From contig JAIEPT010000231.1 in the NCBI GenBank assembly GCA_019748295.1, positions 1-32,067 of the forward strand: a DNA stretch of 32,067 nucleotides, written 5' to 3'. Source of the stretch: Gemmataceae bacterium. Its GTDB lineage: Bacteria; Planctomycetota; Planctomycetia; Gemmatales; Gemmataceae. The notes beneath the pieces are model-generated. The model was not told the DNA's origin. It ran no database searches and was given only the letters and a program-made list of their open reading frames with translations. A program made the translations under genes and the position numbers. Shown one piece after another: positions 23,490 to 31,974 of this stretch; the stretch's first letter is position 1, and each line of letters opens with the position of its first letter.

Positions 23490-23713
23490 GGCATGTACTC
23501 CTTAAAGTGCTCCAGGTGCTCTTCGTCCTCGATATAGGAGATGAGCATTCCTTTGCCTCGCCCTGCGACGCGTTGCTTTGTCGGCGGACTCATCCCCACG
23601 ATGCGGGCAACCGGCTTGTCGTCCATGACGACAACGAGTTCGTCGCCGGGCTTTAAGTCGGCGATAATCTCCGGCAAGCGGGCGTGGGCGTCCTGTAACG
23701 TGATCGTGGACAT
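23486..23713 (-). CDS. Phd/YefM-type antitoxin
   Basis: A 75-aa antitoxin that should bind the PIN toxin through its C-terminus and repress the operon through its N-terminal fold. The N-terminal pattern ITLQDAHARLPEIIADLKPGDELVVVMDDKPVARIVG is classic for the family; the C-terminal part (MLISYIEDEEHLEHFKEYMP) is the acidic toxin-binding region. GAGGAG lies 5 nt before the ATG at 23713. The gene overlaps the toxin start by 4 nt. Such pairs are common in planctomycete and cyanobacterial chromosomes. Confidence 0.87.
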   Translation of the reverse strand: MSTITLQDAHARLPEIIADLKPGDELVVVMDDKPVARIVGMSPPTKQRVAGRGKGMLISYIEDEEHLEHFKEYMP

Positions 23714-23793
23714 GGCGTCTCCTCGGTGCTTCCCTCATTCTATTGCATGAACGCCTTTTTCATCATGCGACCTCCTCGCTTCGATGGGCCCCA

Positions 23794-23799
23794 TATAAT
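23794..23799 (+). promoter_or_regulatory. -10 element of proC
   Basis: A perfect TATAAT 27 nt upstream of the proC ATG, but without a recognisable -35 at 16-18 nt spacing. The resulting leader of about 20 nt would include the GGAGG ribosome binding site at 23811-23815. Confidence 0.4.
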
Positions 23800-23826
23800 G
23801 TCCTTTTCCCGGAGGACGCTTCCGCC

Positions 23827-24636
23827 ATGTCGGCACTTCGCATTGGGTTTTTCGGCTCAGGAAAGATGGCGACCGCGCTCGCCAAGGGCTGGATCCAGGC
23901 GGGGCTGACCACGGCGGAAAGAACGATCGCCAGCGACCCCGCCTCCGCCGCCCGCGATGCCTTTGCCGCGGAAACGAGAGCGAAAACCGTCGAAAGCAAC
24001 CGTGAGGTCGCTCGCAATTCCGACGTTCTCGTGCTCGCGGTCAAACCGCAGAGCATGACGGCCCTTCTGCACGAGGTTCGCGGCGATATTGAAGATCGTC
24101 ACCTCGTCCTCTCCATCGTTGCTGGGATTACCCTCGCTCAGATCGCCAGCGGCCTCGTGGCCGATCGCCGAGTGGTCCGCGTCATGCCGAATACGCCGAG
24201 CCTGGTACTCGCCAGCGCCTCCGCTTACTCGGCCGGGCCTCATGCGACCAAGGAAGACGTCGCACTGACCGATCGCCTGTTCAACAGCGTGGGCAAAGCG
24301 ATTGTCCTTCCCGAACGGATGCTCGACGCGGTGACCGGACTTTCCGGCAGCGGCCCCGCCTATGTGTTCGTCGCCATCGAAGCACTGAGCGATGGCGGCG
24401 TGAAGATGGGTTTGCCGCGTGATGTGGCCACACTGCTTGCGGCCCAAACCGTATTGGGCGCCGCCCAGATGCTGCTTCAGACGGGGCAACATCCGGGCGT
24501 CTTGAAGGATCAGGTGGCAAGCCCCGGCGGGACCACCATCGCGGGACTTCACGCTCTCGAGCAGGGCGGTTTTCGAGCGGCCCTGATCGATGCGGTGGCG
24601 GCAGCCACACAGCGGTCGATGGAACTAGGAAAGTGA
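23827..24636 (+). CDS. proC: pyrroline-5-carboxylate reductase
   Basis: Catalyses the last step of proline synthesis, reducing 1-pyrroline-5-carboxylate with NAD(P)H in the cytosol. The Rossmann motif is at residues 7-15 (GFFGSGKMA), followed by LAVKPQ, VRVMPNTP, and the C-terminal dimer-domain signature SGSGPAYVF. LKDQVASPGGTTIAGL near the end is the substrate-binding segment. The length of 269 aa is normal. I use the ATG at 23827 (MSALRIGFFG); a start at 23743 would put 28 unrelated residues ahead of the cofactor motif and precede the likely promoter. It heads a run of plus-strand biosynthetic genes. Confidence 0.95.
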   Translation: MSALRIGFFGSGKMATALAKGWIQAGLTTAERTIASDPASAARDAFAAETRAKTVESNREVARNSDVLVLAVKPQSMTALLHEVRGDIEDRHLVLSIVAGITLAQIASGLVADRRVVRVMPNTPSLVLASASAYSAGPHATKEDVALTDRLFNSVGKAIVLPERMLDAVTGLSGSGPAYVFVAIEALSDGGVKMGLPRDVATLLAAQTVLGAAQMLLQTGQHPGVLKDQVASPGGTTIAGLHALEQGGFRAALIDAVAAATQRSMELGK

Positions 24637-24645
24637 CTTCGTGGG

Positions 24646-24665
24646 AACAAGTTTATTCACTTGTT
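24646..24665. other. small AT-rich hairpin after proC
   Basis: AACAAGT (24646-24652) pairs with ACTTGTT (24659-24665) across a 6-nt loop, 10 nt after the proC stop. It could be a weak transcript end, but it has no U-tract. Confidence 0.35.
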
Positions 24666-24737
24666 TGAAGTCTTCTGCCTCAGAAGGATCGAACAAGACC
24701 GACAAGATCATAATCTCGTCGCCACGGCGGAGCAGCA

Positions 24738-26279
24738 ATGACTGACCAGGAACGGATCCTCATCTTCGATTTCGGCTCGCAGTACGGCCAACTCATCGCC
24801 CGGCGCGTGCGCGAGCAGAATGTCTTCTGCCAGATCGTCCGCCATGATCTGCCGGCCGAGCGTGTCCGGGAACTGAAGCCCAGCGGGATCATCTTTTCCG
24901 GCGGCCCCTCCAGCGTCTACGCTCCCGGCGCTCCGCGTTGCGATCCGGCCATCTTCGAACTTGGTATCCCGATCCTCGGCATCTGCTACGGCCTTCAGCT
25001 CGCTTGCCATCTGCTGGGGGGCAGAGTGAGCCCGGCCAAAAGCCGCGAGTACGGGCGAGCTTACATCCAGGTGAAAGAAACCGGCGGGCTGTTTTCGGAA
25101 GTGCCCAAGGAGACGGTCGTCTGGATGAGCCATGGCGACCAGATCGAAACCAGCGGCATGTTCGAGGCGATCGCTTCCACGGACACATGCCCCATCGCGG
25201 CGGCGCGGCATCTGACGAAGCCGATCTATGGTTTGCAATTTCACCCCGAGGTGAGCCATACGCCCCAAGGCGTGAAGATTCTGCAGAATTTCCTTTACGA
25301 CGTCTGCGGCTGCAAAGGCACATGGCGTTTGCAGTCGTTCATCGACCAGACGGTCGAGGAACTCCGCAATCGCATCGGCGACAAACGCGTGATCTGCGGC
25401 CTGTCCGGCGGAGTGGATTCGTCGGTTTGTGCGGCCCTCTTGCTGAAAGCGATCGGCCCGCAGGTGGCATGCATCTTCGTCGATAACGGCCTCCTGCGCC
25501 AGGGCGAGGCGGACGCGGTACGGCACACGTTCCGCGACCATTTCAAGGCGGACTTGCATGTCGCCAATGCCCGCAAGCAGTTTCTCGACGCGCTCAAGGG
25601 CGTGACCGACCCGCAGCAAAAGCGGAAGATCATCGGCCATGTGTTCATCGACGTTTTCAGGGAAGAAGCCAAGTCGATCGAAAACGCGAAGTTTCTCGCA
25701 CAGGGCACGCTCTATCCCGATGTGATCGAAAGCGGCGCCGCGAAAGACGGCCCGGCCGCGACCATCAAGACGCACCACAATGTCGGCGGTTTGCCTGAAG
25801 AACTCGGCTTCGATCTGGTCGAGCCGCTCAAGGATCTGTTCAAGGACGAAGTACGCCGACTCGGAGCGGAACTGGGTTTGCCGGAGCAACTTGTTTGGCG
25901 CCATCCCTTCCCCGGTCCGGGCCTTGCCGTTCGTTGCATCGGAGACGTGGACGAACCCAAGCTCGAAGTGCTTCGCCAAGCCGACCTGATTCTCCTTGAA
26001 GAACTGATGGACGCCGGTTGGTATCGGCAAACGGCCCAGGCCTTCGCCGTGTTGCTCCCCGTCCGCTCGGTCGGCGTGATGGGTGACGAACGCACCTACG
26101 ACAACACGATCGCGCTGCGAGCCGTGCAGACCGAAGACTACATGACGGCCGACTGGTCGCATTTGCCGTACGACCTGCTCGCCCGCATCTCGACGCGGAT
26201 CATCAATCAGGTGAAAGGCGTCAATCGCGTCGTATACGATATCAGCAGCAAACCGCCCGCGACGATCGAGTGGGAGTAG
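24738..26279 (+). CDS. guaA: GMP synthase (glutamine-hydrolysing)
   Basis: Converts XMP to GMP using glutamine and ATP, the last step of de novo guanine nucleotide synthesis. The class I glutamine amidotransferase domain has catalytic C83 in GICYGLQ, H169 and E171 in FHPEVSHT. The ATP-pyrophosphatase domain has the PP-loop SGGVDSS at 223-229. The C-terminal dimerisation domain ends in the signature PPATIEWE. The length of 513 aa is typical. GGAG lies 5 nt before the ATG at 24738. It is separated from dapF by an AT-rich inverted repeat. Confidence 0.97.
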   Translation: MTDQERILIFDFGSQYGQLIARRVREQNVFCQIVRHDLPAERVRELKPSGIIFSGGPSSVYAPGAPRCDPAIFELGIPILGICYGLQLACHLLGGRVSPAKSREYGRAYIQVKETGGLFSEVPKETVVWMSHGDQIETSGMFEAIASTDTCPIAAARHLTKPIYGLQFHPEVSHTPQGVKILQNFLYDVCGCKGTWRLQSFIDQTVEELRNRIGDKRVICGLSGGVDSSVCAALLLKAIGPQVACIFVDNGLLRQGEADAVRHTFRDHFKADLHVANARKQFLDALKGVTDPQQKRKIIGHVFIDVFREEAKSIENAKFLAQGTLYPDVIESGAAKDGPAATIKTHHNVGGLPEELGFDLVEPLKDLFKDEVRRLGAELGLPEQLVWRHPFPGPGLAVRCIGDVDEPKLEVLRQADLILLEELMDAGWYRQTAQAFAVLLPVRSVGVMGDERTYDNTIALRAVQTEDYMTADWSHLPYDLLARISTRIINQVKGVNRVVYDISSKPPATIEWE

Positions 26280-26286
26280 GGTGACG

Positions 26287-26368
26287 ATTGCAGATTTTAA
26301 ATTGAGGATTGCAAATTGAATGCAAGGTGACTTCTTCAATTTGCAATTTTAAATCTGCAATTTGCAAT
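26287..26368. repeat. AT-rich inverted repeat between guaA and dapF
   Basis: The arms at 26287-26320 and 26335-26361 share TTCAATTTGCAAT and AAATCTGCAAT blocks in inverted orientation, with a short gap in the right arm; the AT-rich unit runs on to 26368. Its sequence is the same family as the repeats around the four-helix-bundle gene (27 of 32 identical to 13840-13871). It lies in the leader of dapF, ending about 16 nt before the ATG. Confidence 0.8.
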
Positions 26369-26383
26369 GGAACGGAGTGACCG

Positions 26384-27214
26384 ATGCGTTTCGTCAAGAT
26401 GCAGGGCGCCGGCAACGATTACGTGTATGTCGATTGCATCCGGCAGGCGCCGCCCAAGAATCCGGCGGAGTTGGCGAAGCGGATCGCCGATCGGCATTTC
26501 GGCGTCGGCGGCGATGGGCTGATCCTGGTCATGCCGTCGGAGAAAGCCGACGCACGCATGCGGATGTTCAATGCGGACGGCAGCGAGTCCGAAATGTGCG
26601 GCAACGGCGTGCGTTGCGTCGCCAAGTTCGTCCATGACCACGGCATCGCCAAGAAGCCGACGCTGACGATCGAAACGGGCCGCGGCGTTCTCGCGCTGGA
26701 ACTGCGCATTGCCGACGGCAAGGTGCATGCGGTTCGCGTGGATATGGGCGAGCCGATCCTGGAAGCGGAACGCATCCCGACCAAGCTGCCCGGAAACCCG
26801 CCGGTCAACGTCCCTTTGCCGCAGCATGGGCTGACGGTCACATGCGTTTCCATGGGAAATCCGCACTGCATCGCCTTTGTCAATGAAATCACCGATCAGC
26901 TTGTCCTCGGCGTGGGGCCGAAGGTCGAAGTCGATCCGGTCTTCCCGCGCAAGGTCAATGTCGAGTTCATCAAGGTCAATCGGCCGGACGACGTGACGAT
27001 GCGCGTGTGGGAACGCGGCTCGGGCGAGACGCTTGCTTGCGGCACCGGCGCCAGCGCTGTCTGCGTGGCCGGCGTGCTCACCGGCAGGACAGGCCGCAAG
27101 ATCACCTGCCATCTGCTCGGCGGCGATCTCGAATTGGAGTGGTCCGAGAAGGACAACCATGTGTATATGACGGGTCCAGCCGTCGAAGTCTTCGCCGGCG
27201 AATGGCCCGAATAA
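26384..27214 (+). CDS. dapF: diaminopimelate epimerase
   Basis: Interconverts LL- and meso-diaminopimelate, supplying lysine and peptidoglycan precursors. The cofactor-independent two-base mechanism needs two cysteines, both visible: C72 in EMCGNGVRC and C219 in [20 protein letters not shown] near the N-terminus and [10 protein letters not shown] are further family marks. The length of 276 aa is normal. CGGAG lies 6 nt before the ATG at 26384. It is followed 4 nt later by the DUF374 gene, so these two are cotranscribed. Its presence fits the finding that planctomycetes do make peptidoglycan. Confidence 0.96.
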   Translation: MRFVKMQGAGNDYVYVDCIRQAPPKNPAELAKRIADRHFGVGGDGLILVMPSEKADARMRMFNADGSESEMCGNGVRCVAKFVHDHGIAKKPTLTIETGRGVLALELRIADGKVHAVRVDMGEPILEAERIPTKLPGNPPVNVPLPQHGLTVTCVSMGNPHCIAFVNEITDQLVLGVGPKVEVDPVFPRKVNVEFIKVNRPDDVTMRVWERGSGETLACGTGASAVCVAGVLTGRTGRKITCHLLGGDLELEWSEKDNHVYMTGPAVEVFAGEWPE

Positions 27215-27218
27215 CATC

Positions 27219-27929
27219 ATGAAGATTCGGCACCCGCTTGCGATCCGCGTCGTCGCCTTTTTGGCGGCCATCGTCATCCGCGTATGGATGGGATTTTCCT
27301 CGCTTCGCTATCGGCCGAAAGGGCGAAGCTGCAATCCTCGCAACGGTCTGGACCGGCCTTACGTTTTCGTCTTCTATCACGAACACATCCTCGGGCCCCC
27401 CGTTTTCACCTCGCACCGTAAAGTCTCGGTTTTGATCAGCCAGCATGCGGACGGCGAAGTCATCGCTCAGGCAATCGAGCACCTTGGCTTCAGCACCGTC
27501 CGCGGATCGACGACGCGCGGCGGAACGGAAGCCTTGCGAGCGATGATGCGTCTCGCCCGCAAGGGGCATAGCGTCTCCGTCATCCCCGACGGGCCGCGCG
27601 GACCCCGGCGGAAAGTGGAAGCCGGTCTGCCGTACCTGGCATCGAAAACCGGCATGCCCATCATCCTGATGGGGGTCGCGTTCGTGGATTGCTGGAGGCT
27701 CAATACCTGGGACAAGTTTGCCGTTCCCAAATTCGGAACCGACACGATCCTCTTCACCAGCGAAGCGATCGAAGTGCCGAAGAACCTGAACCGCGAACAG
27801 ATCGAAGAGTGGCGAGTCCGCATCGAAGCGGAAATGCTCCGCATCAACGACGAAGCCGAGCGCGAAGCGGCGCGACTGCGGGAGCGGCGGCGCGGTTGGT
27901 TCTGGTGGCTGCGGCCAAAGCGAGGTTGA
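27219..27929 (+). CDS. DUF374 lysophospholipid acyltransferase-like protein
   Basis: A 236-aa protein of the LPLAT superfamily, DUF374 branch, probably attached to the inner face of the cytoplasmic membrane by the hydrophobic segment at about 8-25. The acyltransferase histidine region is VFYHEHILGPP (H54/H56), followed by STVRGSTTRGGTEALR and PDGPRGPRRKV, both diagnostic of DUF374. Relatives act in phospholipid or lipid A-like acylation; the true acyl acceptor here is unknown. The C-terminus is rich in Arg and Glu and ends WFWWLRPKRG. It starts 4 nt after dapF and is likely translated from the same message. Confidence 0.87.
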   Translation: MKIRHPLAIRVVAFLAAIVIRVWMGFSSLRYRPKGRSCNPRNGLDRPYVFVFYHEHILGPPVFTSHRKVSVLISQHADGEVIAQAIEHLGFSTVRGSTTRGGTEALRAMMRLARKGHSVSVIPDGPRGPRRKVEAGLPYLASKTGMPIILMGVAFVDCWRLNTWDKFAVPKFGTDTILFTSEAIEVPKNLNREQIEEWRVRIEAEMLRINDEAEREAARLRERRRGWFWWLRPKRG

Positions 27930-27984
27930 GATGCGGTTCGGTTGAAAACGTTTCGCTTCGCGCGGCTTCCAAGGCGACGGTAGA

Positions 27985-29313
27985 ATGAAGCGTATTCAGG
28001 AGCTTCATGTCGTGTTCTCGATCCGCTCCCTTGTTGCGTTTGTCGCTCTCCTCGCTGCAGCCCCCGCACAGGCCGGACTCTACATCTCGACGGAAACGTT
28101 TGCCGATTTGCCGTCGCAATGGCGAGGTTTCCTGCTCGATCATCGCACCTTGCGAAACATTGCGGTTCCGCCGACGAACAAAGCGGATGCAAGCCCGTTT
28201 CGACTCAAGTACGAGAAGGACGCCAAGACCCTCGTTGAGAAGCGCGAACGAACCGCCGAGGAGAAGGCAGACCTCGGCGGGTTGTTGATTCGTCTTGGCA
28301 AAACCGATGACGCCCTCGTCGTATTGCGACGAGCACAAGGGGAGCACCCAAACGACTTCCGCATCGCGGCGAATCTCGGATCCGCGTGGCAGATGCAGGG
28401 GGACTACGCTCAGGCCACGGTCGCTCTCGAACAGGCCGTGCGATTGGCGCCGGGGAAACTGTTGGCGGTCGAGCAAGCTCATTTGCGGCTCGTGCGGGGA
28501 CGCATCAAGCAAGTGAAGGGGGAAGCGACTTTCGATGATTTGTTTGGCGTCCGCTGGGTGGATGATGCGGGACATTACGCAGCAGGTAAGATTGCCGAGG
28601 CGGAGTGGAAGAGGCTGCCCGCCAAGTCCGTCGCCATCGTTCAGCAACTCGCGCTTTGGATCCCCGCCGATGGCCCGCTTCTGTGGCAACTCGGCGAACT
28701 GGCGAACGCATCGGGCGACGTGTCGACGGCGGCAGCGATGCTGGATGGCTGCGTCGTGCAGTTCGGCATGGGCGACCGCGAACTGCGCAGGCATCGCGCG
28801 ATCCTTCGCGAAGCGGCCGATCAGCTTCCGAAATCCCCGGAATTCAAGGAGCCGCACGAGAAGACGCATGTCGGCAAGCTCGCCTTTCGTTCTCGCCGCC
28901 CGCTCCTAACGAGGCTCGATTCAGCGCCTTTGCCGGAGATTTTGGCGGACGGCGTCAACCCGATCCCGTGGGAGCTTTTTGCGGAAACGACGGTAGAGAA
29001 GCCGTTTCGCTTGCGGACGGCGAACTACATCAAGGAACTCGACGGCAAGTCGGCATCATTGGTCGGCTACATGCAACCGCTTGGGCCGATTCCTGAGACG
29101 AACGTCTTCCTGCTCATCGAGTCCCCCGTGGGATGCTGGTATTGCGAGATGCCGGATACGAGCATGATTGTCCGCGTCGAATTGCCGGACGGCCGGACTA
29201 CGCCCTATCGCCGCGGCGCGTTCCGGGTGATCGGCAAGCTGACGCTGAATCGGGACGATCCAGAGGACTTCTTCTACACGCTTCGTGAAGCGAGAATCGT
29301 TGGGCTGGATTGA
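27985..29313 (+). CDS. exported TPR protein with DUF3299-like C-terminus
   Basis: A 442-aa protein with a signal peptide in residues 1-30 ending APAQA. Residues about 80-160 contain two tetratricopeptide-like units (GGLLIRLGKTDDALVVLRRA; NLGSAWQMQGDYAQATVALEQA). The C-terminal part, about 355-440, has GYMQPLGPIPETNVFLLIESPVGCWYCEMPD, resembling DUF3299, a small domain found in exported proteins near ABC-type systems. C384 and C387 form a CWYC pair that might bind metal or form a disulphide. No enzymatic activity can be assigned. It is 55 nt after the DUF374 gene, on the same strand. Confidence 0.75.
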   Translation: MKRIQELHVVFSIRSLVAFVALLAAAPAQAGLYISTETFADLPSQWRGFLLDHRTLRNIAVPPTNKADASPFRLKYEKDAKTLVEKRERTAEEKADLGGLLIRLGKTDDALVVLRRAQGEHPNDFRIAANLGSAWQMQGDYAQATVALEQAVRLAPGKLLAVEQAHLRLVRGRIKQVKGEATFDDLFGVRWVDDAGHYAAGKIAEAEWKRLPAKSVAIVQQLALWIPADGPLLWQLGELANASGDVSTAAAMLDGCVVQFGMGDRELRRHRAILREAADQLPKSPEFKEPHEKTHVGKLAFRSRRPLLTRLDSAPLPEILADGVNPIPWELFAETTVEKPFRLRTANYIKELDGKSASLVGYMQPLGPIPETNVFLLIESPVGCWYCEMPDTSMIVRVELPDGRTTPYRRGAFRVIGKLTLNRDDPEDFFYTLREARIVGLD

Positions 29314-29357
29314 TGGAAGCGAACGCGGAATGATTCCATCATCTTTGGAGGAATGTC

Positions 29358-29570
29358 ATGCGTGAAACGATCGAAGCATTGCTGAAGCGTCGTCCCTTCG
29401 AACCGTTCGAGATTCGAATGTCGAAGGGAGATTCGGTTCTGGTCAAGCATCCCGAGTCAGTGGTGATGATGAAGACCCAGGTTTTGGTCGTCTATCCCGA
29501 GGACGATCGCTTCGTCTTCTGTGCCTTGCTGCATATTGCCGATGTGCAACGACCCATGCAAGCCGCCTGA
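29358..29570 (+). CDS. small conserved protein of a planctomycete-type family (70 aa)
   Basis: A 70-aa protein with the pattern LLKRRPFEPFEIRMSKGDS, then VKHPESVVMM, then LVVYPEDD. I recognise this [RQ]PFxPFxI...DG...V.HPE arrangement from many short proteins in planctomycetes and related phyla; no function is known. GGAGG lies 6 nt before the ATG at 29358, one of the best ribosome binding sites in the window. Its stop is immediately followed by the convergent SDR gene end, with no intergenic space. Confidence 0.78.
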   Translation: MRETIEALLKRRPFEPFEIRMSKGDSVLVKHPESVVMMKTQVLVVYPEDDRFVFCALLHIADVQRPMQAA

Positions 29571-30338
29571 TCACCCCGTCTTGGATCCTTCAGCGGAATC
29601 CGGCGAATAGATCGATCGCCCGCCATCGACTGGCACGCAGACCCCGGTCACGAAATCATTGTCGATCAAGAACAACACCGCCTGTGCGATGTGCTGCGGC
29701 GTGCCTTCGCGTTTCACAAGCGTGGCATCGATCGCGGCCTGCCGCTCGGCTTCCGGCAAATCCGGCGGCAGCATCACGGGGCCGGGCATGATGCAATTGA
29801 CGCGAACGGCCGGATTGCGAACGCCCAACTCCACCGCGAGCGTTCTTGTAAGCGTCGGAATAGCGCCCTTGCTCGGGAAATAGGCTGAGTAGTTCATGTA
29901 GGGTCGCGTCGTTGCCCAATCGCCGATGGTGATGATGCAGCCCCCCTCGCGTTGCTTCGCCATCGCCAGCCCGGCTCTTTGCGAGCAGAGAAACGTGCTT
30001 AGCGTGTTGGTATCGAAGTAGTGGCGAAGGTCGGCCGCCTTCACGTCTTCCAGCTTCTTGCTCTTCCATGCCGCGGCGCTGTTGACGAGCACATCCAACC
30101 GGCCGAAGCGTTCCAACGAACGATCGAGGAGTGCCTGGATCTCGGTTTCATCGGTGAGGTCCGCTTGAAGTGCAACCGCGTCCACGCCGCGTTTCTGGTA
30201 GGCGGCAACCGCTTCATTCGCTTCGGTTGCGGAACTGCGGTAGTGGATGACGAGCGAATATCCGCGATCGGCAAGGGCATCGGCGATGAACGAGCCGACG
30301 CGCCGTTTGCCGGCGCCGGTGACGAGAGCGACCTTCAT
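29571..30338 (-). CDS. short-chain dehydrogenase/reductase of the pteridine reductase (PTR1/FolM) type
   Basis: A 255-aa NADPH-type SDR. The cofactor motif is TGAGKRRVG, the TGxxxRxG variant found in pteridine reductases. The family NxAA motif is NSAA at 86-89. The catalytic residues are Y153 and K157 (YFPSK); at the usual serine position stands D140 in TIGDWATTRPY, as in PTR1 and FolM, where Asp replaces Ser. This favours reduction of dihydropteridines such as dihydrofolate or dihydromonapterin over a generic fatty-acid or sugar role, by analogy. I start at the ATG at 30338; the frame to 30428 is read from the inverted repeat. Confidence 0.85.
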   Translation of the reverse strand: MKVALVTGAGKRRVGSFIADALADRGYSLVIHYRSSATEANEAVAAYQKRGVDAVALQADLTDETEIQALLDRSLERFGRLDVLVNSAAAWKSKKLEDVKAADLRHYFDTNTLSTFLCSQRAGLAMAKQREGGCIITIGDWATTRPYMNYSAYFPSKGAIPTLTRTLAVELGVRNPAVRVNCIMPGPVMLPPDLPEAERQAAIDATLVKREGTPQHIAQAVLFLIDNDFVTGVCVPVDGGRSIYSPDSAEGSKTG

Positions 30339-30351
30339 TCGTGTATCCTCA

Positions 30352-30492
30352 GGCGAGCAGCCGCTGTTAGGCGGCTGGTAGAGTGTCGGCAAAAGTCTCG
30401 CCGTCCACAGTCGGTGGCGTTCGATCAAACCGTCTGTGGGTGACGAGACTTTTGCCGACGCTCTACCAGCCGCCTAACGGCGGCTGCTCGCC
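30352..30492. repeat. 49-bp inverted repeat (cruciform-like) in the SDR leader
   Basis: The arms 30352-30400 and 30444-30492 match at 47 of 49 positions. Each arm contains its own hairpin (AGCCGC/GCGGCT), and the 43-nt loop has a further CCACAG/CTGTGG pair. It fills the space between the aminotransferase stop (18 nt away) and the SDR start (14 nt away), both on the minus strand, so it probably uncouples or terminates between them. Confidence 0.92.
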
Positions 30493-30509
30493 GGGTAATC
30501 GCCAGCGGC

Positions 30510-31685
30510 TTACGCCAGATACGCCTTGTTCGCGGCGACGACGCCGGCGCCGGGCGAGACCTCGTAACCCACGGATTGCAAGCACTGTTCGAGAGCGGAC
30601 AACGCGAGCAGCACGTTCTTCGGCTGCGAGTTGTGCCCCATCAAGCCGATGCGCCAGACTTTGCCGCGGAAATCGCCCAGGCCGCCGCCGAACTCGATGC
30701 CGAAATCGTTGAGCAGCTTCTTGCGGACCACGAGGTCGTCGATCCCCTGCGGAATCTTGACCGCGTTGAGCTGCGGGAGCTGATGCCCTTCGACGGCCGA
30801 GTATTCAAGGCCCATCGCAACCAAACCCGCCTTCAGCGCCTTGTGATTCTTCGTGTGGCGTTCCCACCGGGCGGGGAGGCCTTCCTCAAGAAGAATGCGT
30901 AGCCCTTCGCGGATGGCGTAGATCATCGTGATCGGCGCCGTGTGATGGTAGTGGCGGTCTTCGCTCCAGTACTTGCTCACCATCTGCATGTCCAGATACC
31001 AGCTCTGGACAGGGCTCTTGCGGTTCTTGATGACGTCCAGCGCTCGCGGGCTGAACGACACCGGCGAGAGGCCCGGCGGGCAGCTCAGGCCTTTTTGCGA
31101 GCAACTGAAGATCGCGTCGATCTCCCATTCGTCTACTTTCAACGGCACGCAGCCGAGCGAGGTGACGGCATCGACGACAAGCAACGTGTCGAACTCATGG
31201 CACATCTTGCCGAGCTCTTCGATCGGCTGCCAGGCGCCGGTCGAGGTCTCGGCGTGGACCATGCCGAGGACTTTCGGGCGGACCTTCTTGAGCGTCTCGC
31301 GGACGACGTTGAGATCGAAGACTTGGCCCCACGGCACGTCGAGTCGCGTGATGTCGGCGCCGGTGCGCTGGGCGACGTCGAAGATGCGGGTGCCGAAGAA
31401 GCCTTTGACGCAGGCGACCATCTTGTCGCCAGGTTCGAGCAGGTTGACGAGGCAGGTTTCCATGCCCGCCATGCCGGTGGCGCTGATCGGCAGCGTGAAG
31501 GGGTTTTTGGTGAGGAAGGCATCACGGAGCATTCCCTGCACCTCGTTCATCAGGACGAGGAATTGCGGGTCGAGATGCCCCATGAGCGGCGTCGTCATGA
31601 CGCTGAGGACGCGAGGATGCACATCGCTGGGGCCAGGACCGAGAAGCAGGCGAGGCGACGGATTGAGCTGACCTGGAAGCGACAC
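30510..31685 (-). CDS. class V aminotransferase (alanine/serine-glyoxylate type)
   Basis: A 391-aa PLP-dependent enzyme of the AGXT/PucG group, which transfers amino groups from alanine, serine or ureidoglycine to glyoxylate. The PLP-binding lysine is K198 in SCSQKGLSCPPG, and D172 in VVDAVTSLG contacts the cofactor ring. The N-terminus LLLGPGPSDVHPRVL and the segment SATGMAGMET are typical. The length is normal. Which amino donor is used cannot be decided. The start codon is GTG at 31685 with GGAGGA upstream at about 7 nt; a nearby ATG is out of frame. The gene is transcribed away from the repeat-rich right end of the window. Confidence 0.9.
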   Translation of the reverse strand: MSLPGQLNPSPRLLLGPGPSDVHPRVLSVMTTPLMGHLDPQFLVLMNEVQGMLRDAFLTKNPFTLPISATGMAGMETCLVNLLEPGDKMVACVKGFFGTRIFDVAQRTGADITRLDVPWGQVFDLNVVRETLKKVRPKVLGMVHAETSTGAWQPIEELGKMCHEFDTLLVVDAVTSLGCVPLKVDEWEIDAIFSCSQKGLSCPPGLSPVSFSPRALDVIKNRKSPVQSWYLDMQMVSKYWSEDRHYHHTAPITMIYAIREGLRILLEEGLPARWERHTKNHKALKAGLVAMGLEYSAVEGHQLPQLNAVKIPQGIDDLVVRKKLLNDFGIEFGGGLGDFRGKVWRIGLMGHNSQPKNVLLALSALEQCLQSVGYEVSPGAGVVAANKAYLA

Positions 31686-31786
31686 GGCGCGTCCTCCATG
31701 AAAACGGCGGGGGTTGAGTCAGATTGTTTTACGGATGGTCCGCACTCTCGGTTAGCCGCGACGCGCAGCGGAGCGCGGGTCTTGCT

Positions 31787-31906
31787 CCCCTCTCCCTCCG
31801 GGAGAGGGGCTGGGGGTGAGGGTGCCTTTTTTTTGGGAAACGCGAGCCAATGGAGGATCACACGGGGCGGAGGTTCTGCCCTCACCCCCAGCCCCTCTCC
31901 CGGAGG
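31787..31906. repeat. perfect 28-bp inverted repeat, CCCTCACCCCCAGCCCC type
   Basis: The arms 31795-31822 and 31879-31906 are perfectly complementary over 28 nt with a 56-nt loop. The left side also forms a local hairpin (CCCCTCTCCC with GGGAGAGGGG, 31787-31809), and a T8 run follows the left arm. This is a widespread intergenic repeat type in GC-rich bacteria. It lies about 100 nt upstream of the aminotransferase start. Confidence 0.88.
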
Positions 31907-31974
31907 CAGGATATTGCATCTTCGACCGAAAGCGTTGAAGAGTCATTGATTGGGTTTCATGGTGTGGCGTGTGC

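Noticed and set aside
24708-26339. 543-aa minus-strand open frame
   Set aside because: Antisense to guaA; its first residues translate the AT-rich repeat.
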